Positions 1-9,181 are shown, numbered from the stretch's first letter. The stretch: DNA of 64,000 bases from Aliidiomarina sp047920995 (GCF_047920995.1 NZ_JBLRWZ010000008.1:1-64000); one strand, 5' to 3'. Numbers and translations are program-made. Notes: generated by a model not told the origin, from the letters alone.

Positions 1-1273
1 CAGAGGGCTGTTCTTTTACCCGGAATACTATATCAACCTGATCATCTTGGCCGGCTACTCGAACTGTATCGTATTCAACGGTTTCAAAATAACCTAAGCG
101 ATCTAGATTGGTTTTACCGCTTTCTACCAACATTTCATTCAACCAAGCACCTTCAATTTGGCGCATTTCCCGGCGCAGAACTTCCTCTTTGGTTGCATCA
201 TTACCTTCAAATATAATCCGCCGCACATAAACACGTTGGCCAGGATTAATTGCAAACGTAAGGCTTACCACCTTATTATTATCATTGATTTCTGGAACCG
301 TATTCACTTCAGTGTAGGCATAGCCCAAACGGCCGTAATAAGTTTTCAGCGCTTCTTCAATACCGGTAATTTCAGCTTGGCTATAACGGCGGCCATCTAA
401 GGTGTTTACAAAATTGGCGAGAAACTCTTCATCATCACGAATTTCGGAAATAACCCGGGTGCCATCAATGTTATACTGTTCACCTTCATCGAAGTTGAGG
501 GTGATATAAATCCCCTCTTTTTCCGGTGTAATTGCTACCTGAACAGAATCAATATCAAAGCGGATATAACCTTGGTTACGGTAGAACGATTCGATATTCT
601 CCAAATCACCCATCAATTGTTGCTGTTGGTAATTGCGTTTACCAATAATGTTCCACCACGGCAATCTATCCCGCAGTTCCATTAAACCGAGTAATTGATC
701 ACGCTCAAAATCGTTATTGCCAATCATATTAATTTGCGCGATTTCGGCAGCTGGGCCTTCAGTAAAATCAAACCGCAACTCAACCCGGTTACGCGGTAAG
801 TTTACAATTTGCACACGAACGCTGGCGTTATATTTCCCCACGCTGTGGTAAAAGTCTTCAAGGTTCTTTTCAAGTGCAGAAATAATGGTTCTATCTAACG
901 ATTCACCAACTGCAACCCCACTGGTTTGCAAGCTATCGAGAAGTTGATCGTCTTTAAGATCTTTATTTCCTTCAAAGCGAATTTCACTAATGGTAGGCCG
1001 CTCAGTAACGCGAATAAAGATCGAATCACCCTCACGAGATACGCGAATGTCATCAAAGTGCGAAGATGAATAAAGTTCGTGAATAATTTGCCGAATTCGC
1101 TGCGGGTTTATTTCGTCACCCACACGCACAGGTACGTAAGTTAACGCTGCGCCCATGCCTACTCGTTGTAACCCTCGAATTTGAATATCGTCAACTACGA
1201 ATGAGTCAGAAGCTTGTGCGTTCAGCCCTGTCCCTACTAATACAGCTCCAATAAACAGCTTTTTCAATGTCAT
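1..1273 (-). CDS. bamA: BamA, outer-membrane protein assembly factor (3' end outside window)
   Basis: BamA is the central subunit of the BAM complex, which folds beta-barrel proteins into the outer membrane. About 424 codons are visible. They comprise a signal peptide (MTLKKLFIGA, cleavage after NAQA) and five POTRA repeats; the last carries the conserved RREMRQIEGAW stretch. The sequence leaves the window just after POTRA5, so the whole beta-barrel lies outside. An in-frame ATG ten codons upstream (1303) overlaps the rseP stop as TAATG and could allow coupled translation. I prefer 1273 because it gives a normal signal peptide. Gene order rseP-bamA is the usual one. The truncation is a window effect, not a pseudogene. 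Confidence 0.95.
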   Translation of the reverse strand, partial: MTLKKLFIGAVLVGTGLNAQASDSFVVDDIQIRGLQRVGMGAALTYVPVRVGDEINPQRIRQIIHELYSSSHFDDIRVSREGDSIFIRVTERPTISEIRFEGNKDLKDDQLLDSLQTSGVAVGESLDRTIISALEKNLEDFYHSVGKYNASVRVQIVNLPRNRVELRFDFTEGPAAEIAQINMIGNNDFERDQLLGLMELRDRLPWWNIIGKRNYQQQQLMGDLENIESFYRNQGYIRFDIDSVQVAITPEKEGIYITLNFDEGEQYNIDGTRVISEIRDDEEFLANFVNTLDGRRYSQAEITGIEEALKTYYGRLGYAYTEVNTVPEINDNNKVVSLTFAINPGQRVYVRRIIFEGNDATKEEVLRREMRQIEGAWLNEMLVESGKTNLDRLGYFETVEYDTVRVAGQDDQVDIVFRVKEQPS

Positions 1274-1302
1274 GCAACACGTCTTATTGTTAGATAATTT
1301 CA

Positions 1303-2643
1303 TTACGAGATAAGCCTGCCAATATCATTAAACAATGTAACCATTAATAAGGTTACAAGAATTAACAACCCTACTCGAAAACTAAGTTCTTGAACTCGTT
1401 CTGGTACCGGTTTACCCCGCACCCACTCAATGATGTAAAACAGTAAATGCCCACCGTCTAGCATTGGAATTGGCAACAAGTTTAATACACCTAAGCTCAC
1501 ACTAATCAGTGCTAAGAAACTTAAAAAGTATACCAAGCCATAACTGGCGTGCTCGCCGGCTCCTTGAGCAATACCTACTGGCCCGCTTAAGTTGTTAACA
1601 CCGATATCACCGGTAACTAACTTCTTTAGCATTCCTAAGGTTAAACCAACTAGGTTCCATGTGCGCTCAACGCCCCCCGCCAATGCTTGCACAGGCCCAT
1701 ACTGTAGAGTAAATAAGTAGTGTTCTGGGTAGGGTTCCTGTTGTGCTACCACGCCAAGATATCCACGCCCCTCTTGTTCACCAAAACGAACGTTTAATGC
1801 CAACCTTTCGCCGTTACGCTCCACTACTAATTGCTGCTCTGAATTAGGTAAGGTTCCTATCAGCTCCCTTATTTGTTCCCAATTTGCGGTTTGAGTTCCA
1901 TTAACTGCAATAATTTTATCGCCAACCTGCAAATTAGCTGCAGCAGCAGGACTATTCTCGGCAATTGCAGCAATAATGCTGGTGGTTTGCGCACGATAAA
2001 TATCCATTCCCAAACTGTGAATGGTGGAATCCGTTTCTGGGTTAAAATCCCAACGTGTTAATGGTACCTGAATATCGCGTTCAACCCCACCCTCTTCAAC
2101 TCGAACAATGGTTTGTGCATCGCCAATACGCCTTACTAAAGCGAGATTCACATCCTGCCAATCAAGCACACGCCGATTATCTATTGCGGTAATCACAGAG
2201 CCGCTAGTTAACCCTGCATCCGCAGCAATGCTGCCTTCGGTAATCTCACCGATTACCGGCTTCACCGCTGGCATGCCGATCATTAACATTAACCAAAATG
2301 CGGCAATTGAAAAAATAAAGTTAGCCATTGGTCCGGCTACTACCACCGCAAAGCGTTGTTGTACCGATTTGGCGCGAAAACTTTGCGGTACTTCTTGATC
2401 GGTTACTGGGTCTATTTCATGATCCAGCATGCGTACATAGCCACCTAGCGGAATCGCCGCTACTTGGTATTGAGTGCCATCTTTGCCTCGCCACTTCAGC
2501 AATGGAGTACCAAAGCCAATAGAAAAGGTAAGTACCTTCACACCACAACGCCGGGCAACCCAGAAGTGGCCAAATTCATGAAAGGTAACAACGAGGCCAA
2601 GAGCAACAATAAATGCTCCTACCGACCAAAATACCTGCTCCAC
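1303..2643 (-). CDS. rseP: RseP, site-2 intramembrane zinc metalloprotease
   Basis: RseP cleaves the anti-sigma factor RseA within the inner membrane during the sigma-E envelope-stress response and also removes remnant signal peptides. The 446-residue protein has the catalytic HEFGH motif at residues 22-26 in the first membrane segment. Two PDZ domains lie between about residues 115 and 300. The second metal-binding motif NLLPIPMLDGGH lies near residues 388-399, followed by a last membrane helix. The start is GTG, overlapping the dxr stop by one base (TAGTG), which implies translational coupling. It sits between dxr and bamA in the usual envelope-biogenesis operon. Confidence 0.96.
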   Translation of the reverse strand: MEQVFWSVGAFIVALGLVVTFHEFGHFWVARRCGVKVLTFSIGFGTPLLKWRGKDGTQYQVAAIPLGGYVRMLDHEIDPVTDQEVPQSFRAKSVQQRFAVVVAGPMANFIFSIAAFWLMLMIGMPAVKPVIGEITEGSIAADAGLTSGSVITAIDNRRVLDWQDVNLALVRRIGDAQTIVRVEEGGVERDIQVPLTRWDFNPETDSTIHSLGMDIYRAQTTSIIAAIAENSPAAAANLQVGDKIIAVNGTQTANWEQIRELIGTLPNSEQQLVVERNGERLALNVRFGEQEGRGYLGVVAQQEPYPEHYLFTLQYGPVQALAGGVERTWNLVGLTLGMLKKLVTGDIGVNNLSGPVGIAQGAGEHASYGLVYFLSFLALISVSLGVLNLLPIPMLDGGHLLFYIIEWVRGKPVPERVQELSFRVGLLILVTLLMVTLFNDIGRLIS

Positions 2644-3875
2644 TAACGTCCCCTCTGAATGTGCTTACGCGCAATTCTGCGCGCTTCTGCATCGCAGTTT
2701 AACACGGCTTCAATATCATTAAGTGGCGAAATATTCGCTTTTTGCAAAGTTTCGGTACAAATTTCGGCAATTTCACCAAAGCCGATTTGTTCACTTAAGA
2801 AAGCGGCTACTGCCTCTTCGTTCGCGGCATTTAGGGTTGTTGTAGCAGCCTGCCCTTGCCAACAGGCATCAATAGCCAATTGTAACAGTGGATAGCGCTC
2901 TGCCTCAGGCTTAGCGAAGGTAAAGGCGCCAACTTCAGTAAAATCTAAATCTGCAACACCGCTAGCTAAACGCTCCGGATAACCCAAACAATAGGCAATA
3001 GGTGTGCGCATATCTGGCTGCCCAAGCTGCGCAATTACCGAGCCATCAATATACTGCACCATTGAATGGATAACGCTTTGCGGGTGCAAAATCACATCCA
3101 GTTGATCGGCATTACAATTAAACAACCAACGCGCTTCAATATACTCAAGCCCTTTATTCAGCATGGTTGCAGAATCTACTGATATCTTCGCGCCCATCAG
3201 CCAATTCGGGTGCGCACATGCAGCTGCCGGTGTTTGTGAAGCTATTTCTGCAAGTGGGGTTTCTAGAAATGGGCCACCAGAGCCAGTTAATAGTATCTTG
3301 CGAATACCATGTTCCTGAAAAGAGGTGCTAATTGAATCCTGTTGCACAGCTTGCGGTAGGGCTTGGAAAATTGCGTTGTGCTCGCTGTCTACTGGCAACA
3401 GTTGCGCGTTTGCAGAGCGCACCGCATCAATAAATAATTGCCCGCTCATTACTAGCGCTTCTTTATTCGCTAATAACACGCGCTTACCGGCACGAACTGC
3501 CGCAAGTGTTGGTAGCAGGCCTGCTGCGCCAACAATGGCAGCCATCACTACATCTACATCACTTGCTTCACTAACGGCAACCAGTTCTTTCTCACCCACC
3601 AGCACTTCTGTGCCTAAGCTGAACGCTTGTAATTCGCTGCGTAACTTACTCGCTGCTGCCTCCGAGCCCATTACCGCATAGCGCGGTTTATGTTGCTTAC
3701 AGATTGCTAGCATTTCCGTTACTTTGCTTTGCGCAGTAACAGCAAACAGTGAAAATTGTTCAGGATGGCGCGCAATTACATCCAGCGTATTCGAGCCTAT
3801 CGAGCCCGTAGCACCCAAAATGGTAATTACTGTACTTTTATTCGTGCGCATGTTGCTTGATGCTGCTATGGCCAT
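2643..3875 (-). CDS. dxr: 1-deoxy-D-xylulose 5-phosphate reductoisomerase
   Basis: This cytoplasmic enzyme converts DXP to 2-C-methyl-D-erythritol 4-phosphate with NADPH, the committed step of the MEP isoprenoid pathway. The NADPH-binding GATGSIG motif lies near residues 21-27. Substrate- and metal-binding segments typical of the family follow (PVDSEHNAIFQ, TGSGGPF, KISVDSATMLNKGLE). The chosen ATG has GGTGA upstream at good distance; a GTG six codons earlier (3893) and an ATG eight codons later (3851) are alternatives. At 410 residues it is slightly longer than the E. coli enzyme, because of a short N-terminal extension. Its product pathway feeds UppS, encoded just upstream. Confidence 0.95.
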   Translation of the reverse strand: MAIAASSNMRTNKSTVITILGATGSIGSNTLDVIARHPEQFSLFAVTAQSKVTEMLAICKQHKPRYAVMGSEAAASKLRSELQAFSLGTEVLVGEKELVAVSEASDVDVVMAAIVGAAGLLPTLAAVRAGKRVLLANKEALVMSGQLFIDAVRSANAQLLPVDSEHNAIFQALPQAVQQDSISTSFQEHGIRKILLTGSGGPFLETPLAEIASQTPAAACAHPNWLMGAKISVDSATMLNKGLEYIEARWLFNCNADQLDVILHPQSVIHSMVQYIDGSVIAQLGQPDMRTPIAYCLGYPERLASGVADLDFTEVGAFTFAKPEAERYPLLQLAIDACWQGQAATTTLNAANEEAVAAFLSEQIGFGEIAEICTETLQKANISPLNDIEAVLNCDAEARRIARKHIQRGR

Positions 3876-3916
3876 ACTGCTATCACCACTCACTTAACTC
3901 CGCTCAACTATCATCA

Positions 3917-4780
3917 TTAATGTATCAACCACAAATAGCCAAGCAGGAAGATCGGTAACGCCGAAGTTAATGAATCAATGCGGTCTAGAATACCACCATG
4001 CCCGGGCAAGATTGAGCCGCTGTCTTTTACCCCAGCGCATCGCTTGAACATACTTTCATTTAAATCACCGAACACTGATACCAAAACAGTAACAATACCT
4101 ACGGCGTAGAAGGCGAGTGCCAATTCGCTTGGTAAAGAAATTATCTGCGCCACAACAATCATCGCCAGAATCGCCAACAATAAACCACCCAGCAGGCCTT
4201 CCATTGTTTTTCCGGGGCTAACTGCTGGCATTAGTTTGTGCTTACCAAAGCGCTTACCAGCGAAGTACGCGCCAATATCGGCGGCCCATATCAACACGAA
4301 AACAAACAGAACAGTGAAGCCACCAAACAATGGATTGCTATCATAATGTAAAGAACGCAGCGCCATTAACGCCGCCCAAGCAGGTACCAATACCAGTACG
4401 CCGAAAACGCCAACAAACACTCTACTTTTACACCACAGTGCTTTACTACGTGGAAAATTAAACACTAAAGCTATCGCTAAGAGCCACCAAATACCGCCAA
4501 TTAATACGATATAAAACAGGCCATCAACAATACCACCTTGGTGCCAAATGTTTTCGAATGGGGTAAGCCAATACAAACCAGCTAAGATAACGGTATTAAA
4601 TAGCGTATAGGCAATTCTACCGGCTTTGTTAGTAACGCCCATAAGTGGCGACCATTCCCAAGCTGCTAACGCTAAAACTGCCGTAACCACAACCCCAAAC
4701 CAAGCGAGCGGTAGCAAGAAAATAGCAGCCAGGGCAAATGGAATTAGCACCACTGCGGTGATAAGTCTTTGTTTAAGCAA
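3917..4780 (-). CDS. cdsA: Phosphatidate cytidylyltransferase (CDP-diglyceride synthase)
   Basis: CdsA makes CDP-diacylglycerol from phosphatidate and CTP at the inner membrane, the branch point for all phospholipids. The 287-residue protein is almost entirely hydrophobic with about eight membrane segments. Near the C-terminus it carries the family signature SMFKRCAGVKDSGSILPGHG, followed by a GGILDRIDS segment with the acidic metal-binding residues. The start is TTG, with AGGA seven bases upstream; it lies two bases after the uppS stop, so translation is probably coupled. Confidence 0.95.
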   Translation of the reverse strand: MLKQRLITAVVLIPFALAAIFLLPLAWFGVVVTAVLALAAWEWSPLMGVTNKAGRIAYTLFNTVILAGLYWLTPFENIWHQGGIVDGLFYIVLIGGIWWLLAIALVFNFPRSKALWCKSRVFVGVFGVLVLVPAWAALMALRSLHYDSNPLFGGFTVLFVFVLIWAADIGAYFAGKRFGKHKLMPAVSPGKTMEGLLGGLLLAILAMIVVAQIISLPSELALAFYAVGIVTVLVSVFGDLNESMFKRCAGVKDSGSILPGHGGILDRIDSLTSALPIFLLGYLWLIH

Positions 4781-4782
4781 AA

Positions 4783-5559
4783 TTAATCCTCATGCTCGTT
4801 ATCTGACCCAGCTAATTGTTGTATTTGTGCGCTGGTCAGGCCAAATCGTCGTTCGCGACGAACAAAACAATCTATGGCTGCGGCGAATGTCATATCATCA
4901 AAATCCGGCCATAGTGTTTCGGTAAAATATAATTCAGCATAAGCAAGCTGCCAAAGCAAAAAGTTGCTTATTCGTATATCACCGCCGGTACGAATCAATA
5001 AATCAGGCTCCGGGCCGTCGGCAAGGCATACATGTTTCGCTAACAACGTTTCATCGATATCGGCGCTGGAAATCTCTCCCTCCACAGCACGTTGGGCTAG
5101 CGTTTGCGCTGCTTGCGCGATATCCCATCGGCCACCGTAATTCGCCGCGATGTTCAACACCAAAGCATTACAGTGCGCTGTTTTTTCTTCGGCGATACGG
5201 ATTTGCTTTTGTAAGCGGTTACTAAAACCCGTTACATCACCAATCAGCCGTAAACGAATGTTATTCTCCGCCAATTCACCCACTTCACGCTTTAGCACCG
5301 TCATAAAGAGCTCCATCAACACATTTACTTCACGTGCTGGCCGGCCCCAATTTTCGCTGCTAAACGCAAACAGTGTAAGTGCTTCAATGCCATTGCGGCG
5401 AGCAAAAGTAATCGCTTTACGCACTGCTTCAGCACCGGCACGATGCCCAGAGGTGCGCCGCTTTCCTTGCGCAGTTGCCCAACGCCCGTTGCCGTCCATG
5501 ATAATAGCTACATGGCGCGGTAACAAAATATCAGCTTTTAAGTGGGTTTTCCCTGTCAT
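4783..5559 (-). CDS. uppS: Undecaprenyl diphosphate synthase (cis-prenyltransferase)
   Basis: UppS condenses eight isopentenyl diphosphates onto farnesyl diphosphate, giving the C55 carrier lipid for peptidoglycan, O-antigen and other surface polymers. The 258-residue protein shows the signature MDGNGRWA at residues 21-28, with Asp22 as the conserved metal-binding residue. It also has the SSENW segment and the C-terminal RTGGDIRISNFLLWQ and ELYFT motifs. The start ATG follows GGATG. A terminator-like hairpin lies between frr and this gene, so it may have its own promoter or rely on readthrough. Confidence 0.95.
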   Translation of the reverse strand: MTGKTHLKADILLPRHVAIIMDGNGRWATAQGKRRTSGHRAGAEAVRKAITFARRNGIEALTLFAFSSENWGRPAREVNVLMELFMTVLKREVGELAENNIRLRLIGDVTGFSNRLQKQIRIAEEKTAHCNALVLNIAANYGGRWDIAQAAQTLAQRAVEGEISSADIDETLLAKHVCLADGPEPDLLIRTGGDIRISNFLLWQLAYAELYFTETLWPDFDDMTFAAAIDCFVRRERRFGLTSAQIQQLAGSDNEHED

Positions 5560-5570
5560 GCTACATCCAA

Positions 5571-5608
5571 AAAAATAAACGCCGCGTCAGTATATCCGAC
5601 ACGGCGTT
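5571..5608 (-). terminator. Rho-independent terminator after frr
   Basis: On the minus strand, AACGCCG (5608-5602) pairs with CGGCGTT (5584-5578) around a loop of about 17 bases, and a T-rich tract follows at 5577-5571. It separates the rpsB-tsf-pyrH-frr group from the uppS-to-bamA group. Confidence 0.75.
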
Positions 5609-5636
5609 ATCCGCCAACGAAGTTGACGATGAGTGC

Positions 5637-6194
5637 TTAAACTTCCATCAATTCCGCTTCTTTTGCGGCAAGAACTTCGTCAATCTTCTTCACAAACTCA
5701 TCCGTAAGCTTCTGAATATTGTCTTGCGCTTTGCGATCGTCATCTTCGGTTATTTCTTTTTCTTTCAGCAACTCTTTAATATCGCTGTTCGCATCGCGGC
5801 GTACATTGCGCACGGCAACACGGCCTTGCTCTGCTTCATGGCGAACAATTTTCACCAAATCACGGCGGCGTTCTTCGGTAAGTGCAGGCAACGGAACACG
5901 AATCACATTACCCGCTCCAGCTGGGTTTAATCCCAAATCTGAAGTTAGAATCGCTTTTTCTACTGCACCAGAAGAGCTTTTATCAAACACGGTAACCGCT
6001 AATGTGCGAGAATCTTCAATTGTGATATTCGCTAACTGTTTGAGCGGAGTATCCGTTCCATAATAAGGTACCATAACGCTATCAAGAAGGCTCGGGTGAG
6101 CACGCCCTGTGCGGATTTTAGACATCTGCGAGCTCAATGCTTCTACGCTTTTATTCATGCGATCTTTCGCATCGGCAATAATTTCGTTAATCAC
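5637..6194 (-). CDS. frr: Ribosome recycling factor
   Basis: Frr works with EF-G to split post-termination ribosomes. The 185-residue length is the family norm. It has the expected long-helix segments, including SSQMSKIRTGRAHPSLLD near residues 22-39 and VRNVRRDANSDIKELLKEKE in the central part. The start is GTG with GAGGA eight bases upstream. It lies 19 bases after the pyrH stop and is followed by a terminator. Confidence 0.97.
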   Translation of the reverse strand: MINEIIADAKDRMNKSVEALSSQMSKIRTGRAHPSLLDSVMVPYYGTDTPLKQLANITIEDSRTLAVTVFDKSSSGAVEKAILTSDLGLNPAGAGNVIRVPLPALTEERRRDLVKIVRHEAEQGRVAVRNVRRDANSDIKELLKEKEITEDDDRKAQDNIQKLTDEFVKKIDEVLAAKEAELMEV

Positions 6195-6213
6195 TGTAAG
6201 ATCCTCTTACTGT

Positions 6214-6957
6214 TTATTTATCTGAATCTGCTACATGGGTGATTAGTGTACCTTCATCGCCACCCATTATCACTGCTTTCAATGCACCCGGCTTATTCAT
6301 ATTAAACACCCGGATTGGTAAGCTGTGATCTCTAGCCAACGTAAATGCTGCTAAGTCCATAACTTTTAACTCTTTCTTTAACACATCACTATAATCAAGC
6401 AAGGCATACTTGGTAGCTTCGGGATTCTTCACCGGATCATCAGAATATACGCCATCTACCTTCGTTGCTTTTAATACAACATCAGCTTCGATCTCAATAC
6501 CGCGCAAACAGGCCGCTGAATCGGTAGTAAAAAACGGATTCCCAGTACCGGCAGAAAAGATAACTACTCGGCCCGATTTGAGCAAGCTAATTGCCTCTGC
6601 CCAGTTATAACTATCACATACGCCAGCTAGCTCTATTGCCGACATTAAGCGCGCGTTTATATAGGTACGGTGCAACGCATCTCGCATTGCCAAGCCATTC
6701 ATTACCGTTGCTAGCATCCCCATATGGTCGCCAACTACTCGGTTCATGCCTGCCTTCGCTAAGCCTTCACCACGAAACAAGTTACCACCACCAATCACTA
6801 TTCCTACCTGAACACCGAGCTCCAGAATTTCCTTAATTTCTTGGGCCATCCGATCGAGAACCTTGGGATCAATACCAAACTGTTCATCGCCCATCAGTGC
6901 TTCACCACTGAGTTTAAGTAAAATGCGTCGGTAACTAGGTTTCGGATTTGTACTCAT
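6214..6957 (-). CDS. pyrH: UMP kinase
   Basis: PyrH phosphorylates UMP to UDP in pyrimidine nucleotide synthesis. It is the bacterial hexameric amino-acid-kinase-fold enzyme, usually activated by GTP and inhibited by UTP. Visible motifs are KLSGEAL near residues 14-20, VIGGGNLFRG near residues 55-64, the TGNPFFTTDSAA segment, and KATKVDGVYSDDP. The 247-residue length is normal. It lies between tsf and frr; a terminator hairpin precedes it, so transcription probably comes from partial readthrough or a local promoter. Confidence 0.97.
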   Translation of the reverse strand: MSTNPKPSYRRILLKLSGEALMGDEQFGIDPKVLDRMAQEIKEILELGVQVGIVIGGGNLFRGEGLAKAGMNRVVGDHMGMLATVMNGLAMRDALHRTYINARLMSAIELAGVCDSYNWAEAISLLKSGRVVIFSAGTGNPFFTTDSAACLRGIEIEADVVLKATKVDGVYSDDPVKNPEATKYALLDYSDVLKKELKVMDLAAFTLARDHSLPIRVFNMNKPGALKAVIMGGDEGTLITHVADSDK

Positions 6958-6981
6958 AGCTCTGGCTTCCGTTTTCAGGTT

Positions 6982-7019
6982 AAAAAAAACCGCGCCTGCT
7001 GCATCAGCAAAGCGCGGTT
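6982..7019 (-). terminator. Rho-independent terminator after tsf
   Basis: Minus-strand AACCGCGC (7019-7012) pairs with GCGCGGTT (6995-6988), with a further small TGCTG/CAGCA inner stem. A run of Ts (down to 6982) follows. It is placed to end or attenuate rpsB-tsf transcripts before pyrH. Confidence 0.85.
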
Positions 7020-7061
7020 AGGATTAGGTACTGCAATACATAGGCTTGTTAGCCACGGCTA

Positions 7062-7940
7062 TTAACCTTTTTTCGCCGCAGCAACCTGTGCTTGTACTTC
7101 AGCTGCGAAATCATCAGATTTCTTCTCGATGCCTTCACCCACTTCGAAACGTACGAAGGTGATTACGTCTGCACCAGCTTCTTGCAGAAGCTCGCCAACA
7201 GTTTTTGAAGGATCTTTAACGAAAGGCTGACCAGTTAAGCTGATTTCGCCAGTGAATTTCTTCATCCGGCCTTCAACCATCTTCTCAGCGATTTCTTTTG
7301 GCTTACCAGATTGCATCGCGATGTCGATTTGAATTTCACGCTCTTTCGCGATTACGTCTGCAGCTACATCTTCAGGCTTCACAAACTGTGGAGTGCTTGC
7401 AGCAACGTGCATGGCGATATCTTTGCCAAGCTCTTCGCTACCGCCAGTTAGCAATACTAACACGCCGATACGGCCGCCGTGTACGTATGCAGCTGCAGTA
7501 TCACCGCCTTCAGCAGTAAATACGCGACGCACATTCATGTTCTCGCCAATTTTCGCCACTAAAGTGCTACGCACTTCTTCAACCGTGCCGCCTTCGATCT
7601 GAGTATTTTTCAGATTTTCAACGTCTGATTCTTTGTTGGCAAAAGCAGCATTTACGATTTGCTCACCCATTGCTAGGAAGCTTACATCGCGTGCTACGAA
7701 ATCGGTTTCACAGTTCAATTCAACCAAAGTACCTACATTGCCTTCGGTTTTAGCCAAGATCACGCCTTCAGCAGCAATACGGCCTGCTTTTTTAGCAGCT
7801 TTAGCTTGGCCGCTCTTACGCATGTTCTCAATTGCTAGCTCGATATCGCCATTCGCTTCTTCGAGTGCTTTTTTACAATCCATCATACCTGCGCCAGTAC
7901 GCTCACGCAGTTCTTTTACCATTGCGGCTGTAATTGCCAT
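7062..7940 (-). CDS. tsf: Elongation factor Ts
   Basis: EF-Ts is the nucleotide-exchange factor that regenerates EF-Tu-GTP. The 292-residue protein begins with the UBA-like domain containing RERTGAGMMDCKKALEEANG (residues 12-31). The TDFVARDVSF segment follows (residues ~80-89), a core EF-Tu contact. The C-terminal core subdomains make up the rest. It is paired with rpsB, as in nearly all bacteria, and separated from it by a hairpin. Confidence 0.97.
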   Translation of the reverse strand: MAITAAMVKELRERTGAGMMDCKKALEEANGDIELAIENMRKSGQAKAAKKAGRIAAEGVILAKTEGNVGTLVELNCETDFVARDVSFLAMGEQIVNAAFANKESDVENLKNTQIEGGTVEEVRSTLVAKIGENMNVRRVFTAEGGDTAAAYVHGGRIGVLVLLTGGSEELGKDIAMHVAASTPQFVKPEDVAADVIAKEREIQIDIAMQSGKPKEIAEKMVEGRMKKFTGEISLTGQPFVKDPSKTVGELLQEAGADVITFVRFEVGEGIEKKSDDFAAEVQAQVAAAKKG

Positions 7941-8027
7941 GATACTATCCTCTGTGTTCAGGATTCATGCCGGGCCCAGTAACGAAGCATGTACATGCTT
8001 TAGGTACTGAGCTTTGCGAAATTATTC

Positions 8028-8055
8028 AAAAACGGCCTTAATTCAGGCCGTTTTT
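8028..8055 (-). terminator. Hairpin between rpsB and tsf (attenuator-like)
   Basis: A perfect 10-bp stem: AAAAACGGCC (8028-8037) pairs with GGCCGTTTTT (8046-8055) around an 8-base loop. On the minus strand the second arm gives a five-T tail. It lies 7 bases beyond the rpsB stop, so it could set the ratio of S2 to EF-Ts. The structure is symmetrical and would also work on the plus strand. Confidence 0.75.
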
Positions 8056-8062
8056 AACTTTC

Positions 8063-8812
8063 TTACTCAGCGCTATTGTCAGCTTCTACAGCTTCAACGA
8101 AATCGTCAGCTGGAGTTACTTCTGCACCGTTCTTTTGACGACCTTCATTAATAGAGGTTGCCGCAGCACCCAAGTAGCACTGAATTGCGCGCATCGCATC
8201 GTCGTTACCAGGGATCACATAATCAACACCATCTGGTGAAGAGTTTGTATCTACCACTGCAACAACTGGGATACCTAAGTTATTCGCTTCTTTGATTGCG
8301 ATATGTTCATGGTCAGCATCGATCACGAAGATTGCATCAGGCAAGCCGCCCATGTTTTTGATACCGCCAAGGCTCTTTTCAAGCTTCGCCATTTCGCGTG
8401 TGTTCATCAACGCTTCTTTCTTGGTTAGCTTTTCGAAAGTACCGTCTTGGCTCTGCACTTCTAAATCTTTCAAACGTTTGATTGATTGACGCACAGTTTT
8501 CCAATTCGTAAGCATGCCACCTAACCAACGGTGATTTACATAGAATTGGTTTGAAGCAATAGCAGCGTTTTTCACTTGCTCAGAAGCAGCACGCTTGGTA
8601 CCAACAAACAACACTTTACCGCCGTTAGACGCAGTGTGCTGAAGGAAATCAAGTGCTTTATTGAACATTGGAACCGTAGTTTCAAGGTTAATGATGTGAA
8701 TCTTGTTACGTGCGCCGAAAATGAAAGGCTTCATTTTAGGGTTCCAGTAACGGGTTTGGTGACCAAAATGTACACCAGCTTTGAGCATGTCACGCATTGA
8801 CACGTTTGCCAT
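8063..8812 (-). CDS. rpsB: 30S ribosomal protein S2
   Basis: S2 is a primary structural protein of the small ribosomal subunit. The 249-residue product begins MANVSMRDMLKAGVHFGHQT and contains family segments such as FVGTKRAASE, HRWLGGMLTNWKT and PVVAVVDTNSSPDGVDYVIPGN. The start at 8812 has AAGGAAA eight bases upstream; an upstream in-frame ATG (8848) would lie within the leader and adds a non-conserved tail, so I reject it. The C-terminus is acidic. It is first in its operon and is preceded by a long leader. Confidence 0.97.
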   Translation of the reverse strand: MANVSMRDMLKAGVHFGHQTRYWNPKMKPFIFGARNKIHIINLETTVPMFNKALDFLQHTASNGGKVLFVGTKRAASEQVKNAAIASNQFYVNHRWLGGMLTNWKTVRQSIKRLKDLEVQSQDGTFEKLTKKEALMNTREMAKLEKSLGGIKNMGGLPDAIFVIDADHEHIAIKEANNLGIPVVAVVDTNSSPDGVDYVIPGNDDAMRAIQCYLGAAATSINEGRQKNGAEVTPADDFVEAVEADNSAE

Positions 8813-8985
8813 GATAATTTTCCTTTGTAAGGGGTTATGCCTCCACATATCCCATGCCGCGACCCGGATTCCTTATCCCCTAGGAAAAGATCCAATAGGA
8901 GGATAAAAACAGTATTCCAAGCACCCCGCACCATGTGTCGATATGTGTGTGTTATTTAGGGTTTTACTCACTCAATAGGTGAGCG
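8813..8985 (-). promoter_or_regulatory. rpsB 5' leader, candidate S2 autoregulatory element
   Basis: The region between the predicted promoter and the rpsB start is about 170 bases and has no gene. In gammaproteobacteria S2 represses its own operon by binding a structured rpsB leader. The length and position here fit that, and the leader is G-rich with several short complementary segments around 8860-8940. I infer the role from family knowledge and did not fold the RNA. Confidence 0.45.
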
Positions 8986-8991
8986 GCGCAT

Positions 8992-9020
8992 TTTATACCA
9001 CAAAAGGCCTATTGGAACAA
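8992..9020 (-). promoter_or_regulatory. Predicted sigma-70 promoter of rpsB-tsf
   Basis: Minus strand: TTGTTC (9020-9015), a 17-base spacer, then TATAAA (8997-8992). Transcription would begin near 8985 and give a leader of about 170 bases before the rpsB start. The rest of the gap to map (9021-9181) must hold the map promoter. AT-rich hexamers such as TATGAT (9084-9089) and TATACT (9102-9107) are present, but I cannot pair either with a good -35. Confidence 0.6.
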
Positions 9021-9181
9021 CCAAAATCACTCGTATTGAATGCATTCTTTAATCGATTATTTTCTGCTAGAATTGCAACCAATTATGATTAATAAAGCGA
9101 ATATACTGCGGCGTTTACGCTTGCAGGTATTCGTTTGCAGTAGCTGCGCAAGTAGCAAAACGCATAAGGTTCAGTATTACT

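Noticed and set aside
1..13. Another copy of the NSPE repeat core at the window edge (minus-strand GAACAGCCCTCTG)
   Set aside because: It matches the core only partly, is a single copy, and encodes the conserved BamA POTRA5 end (KEQPS) in a different codon phase.
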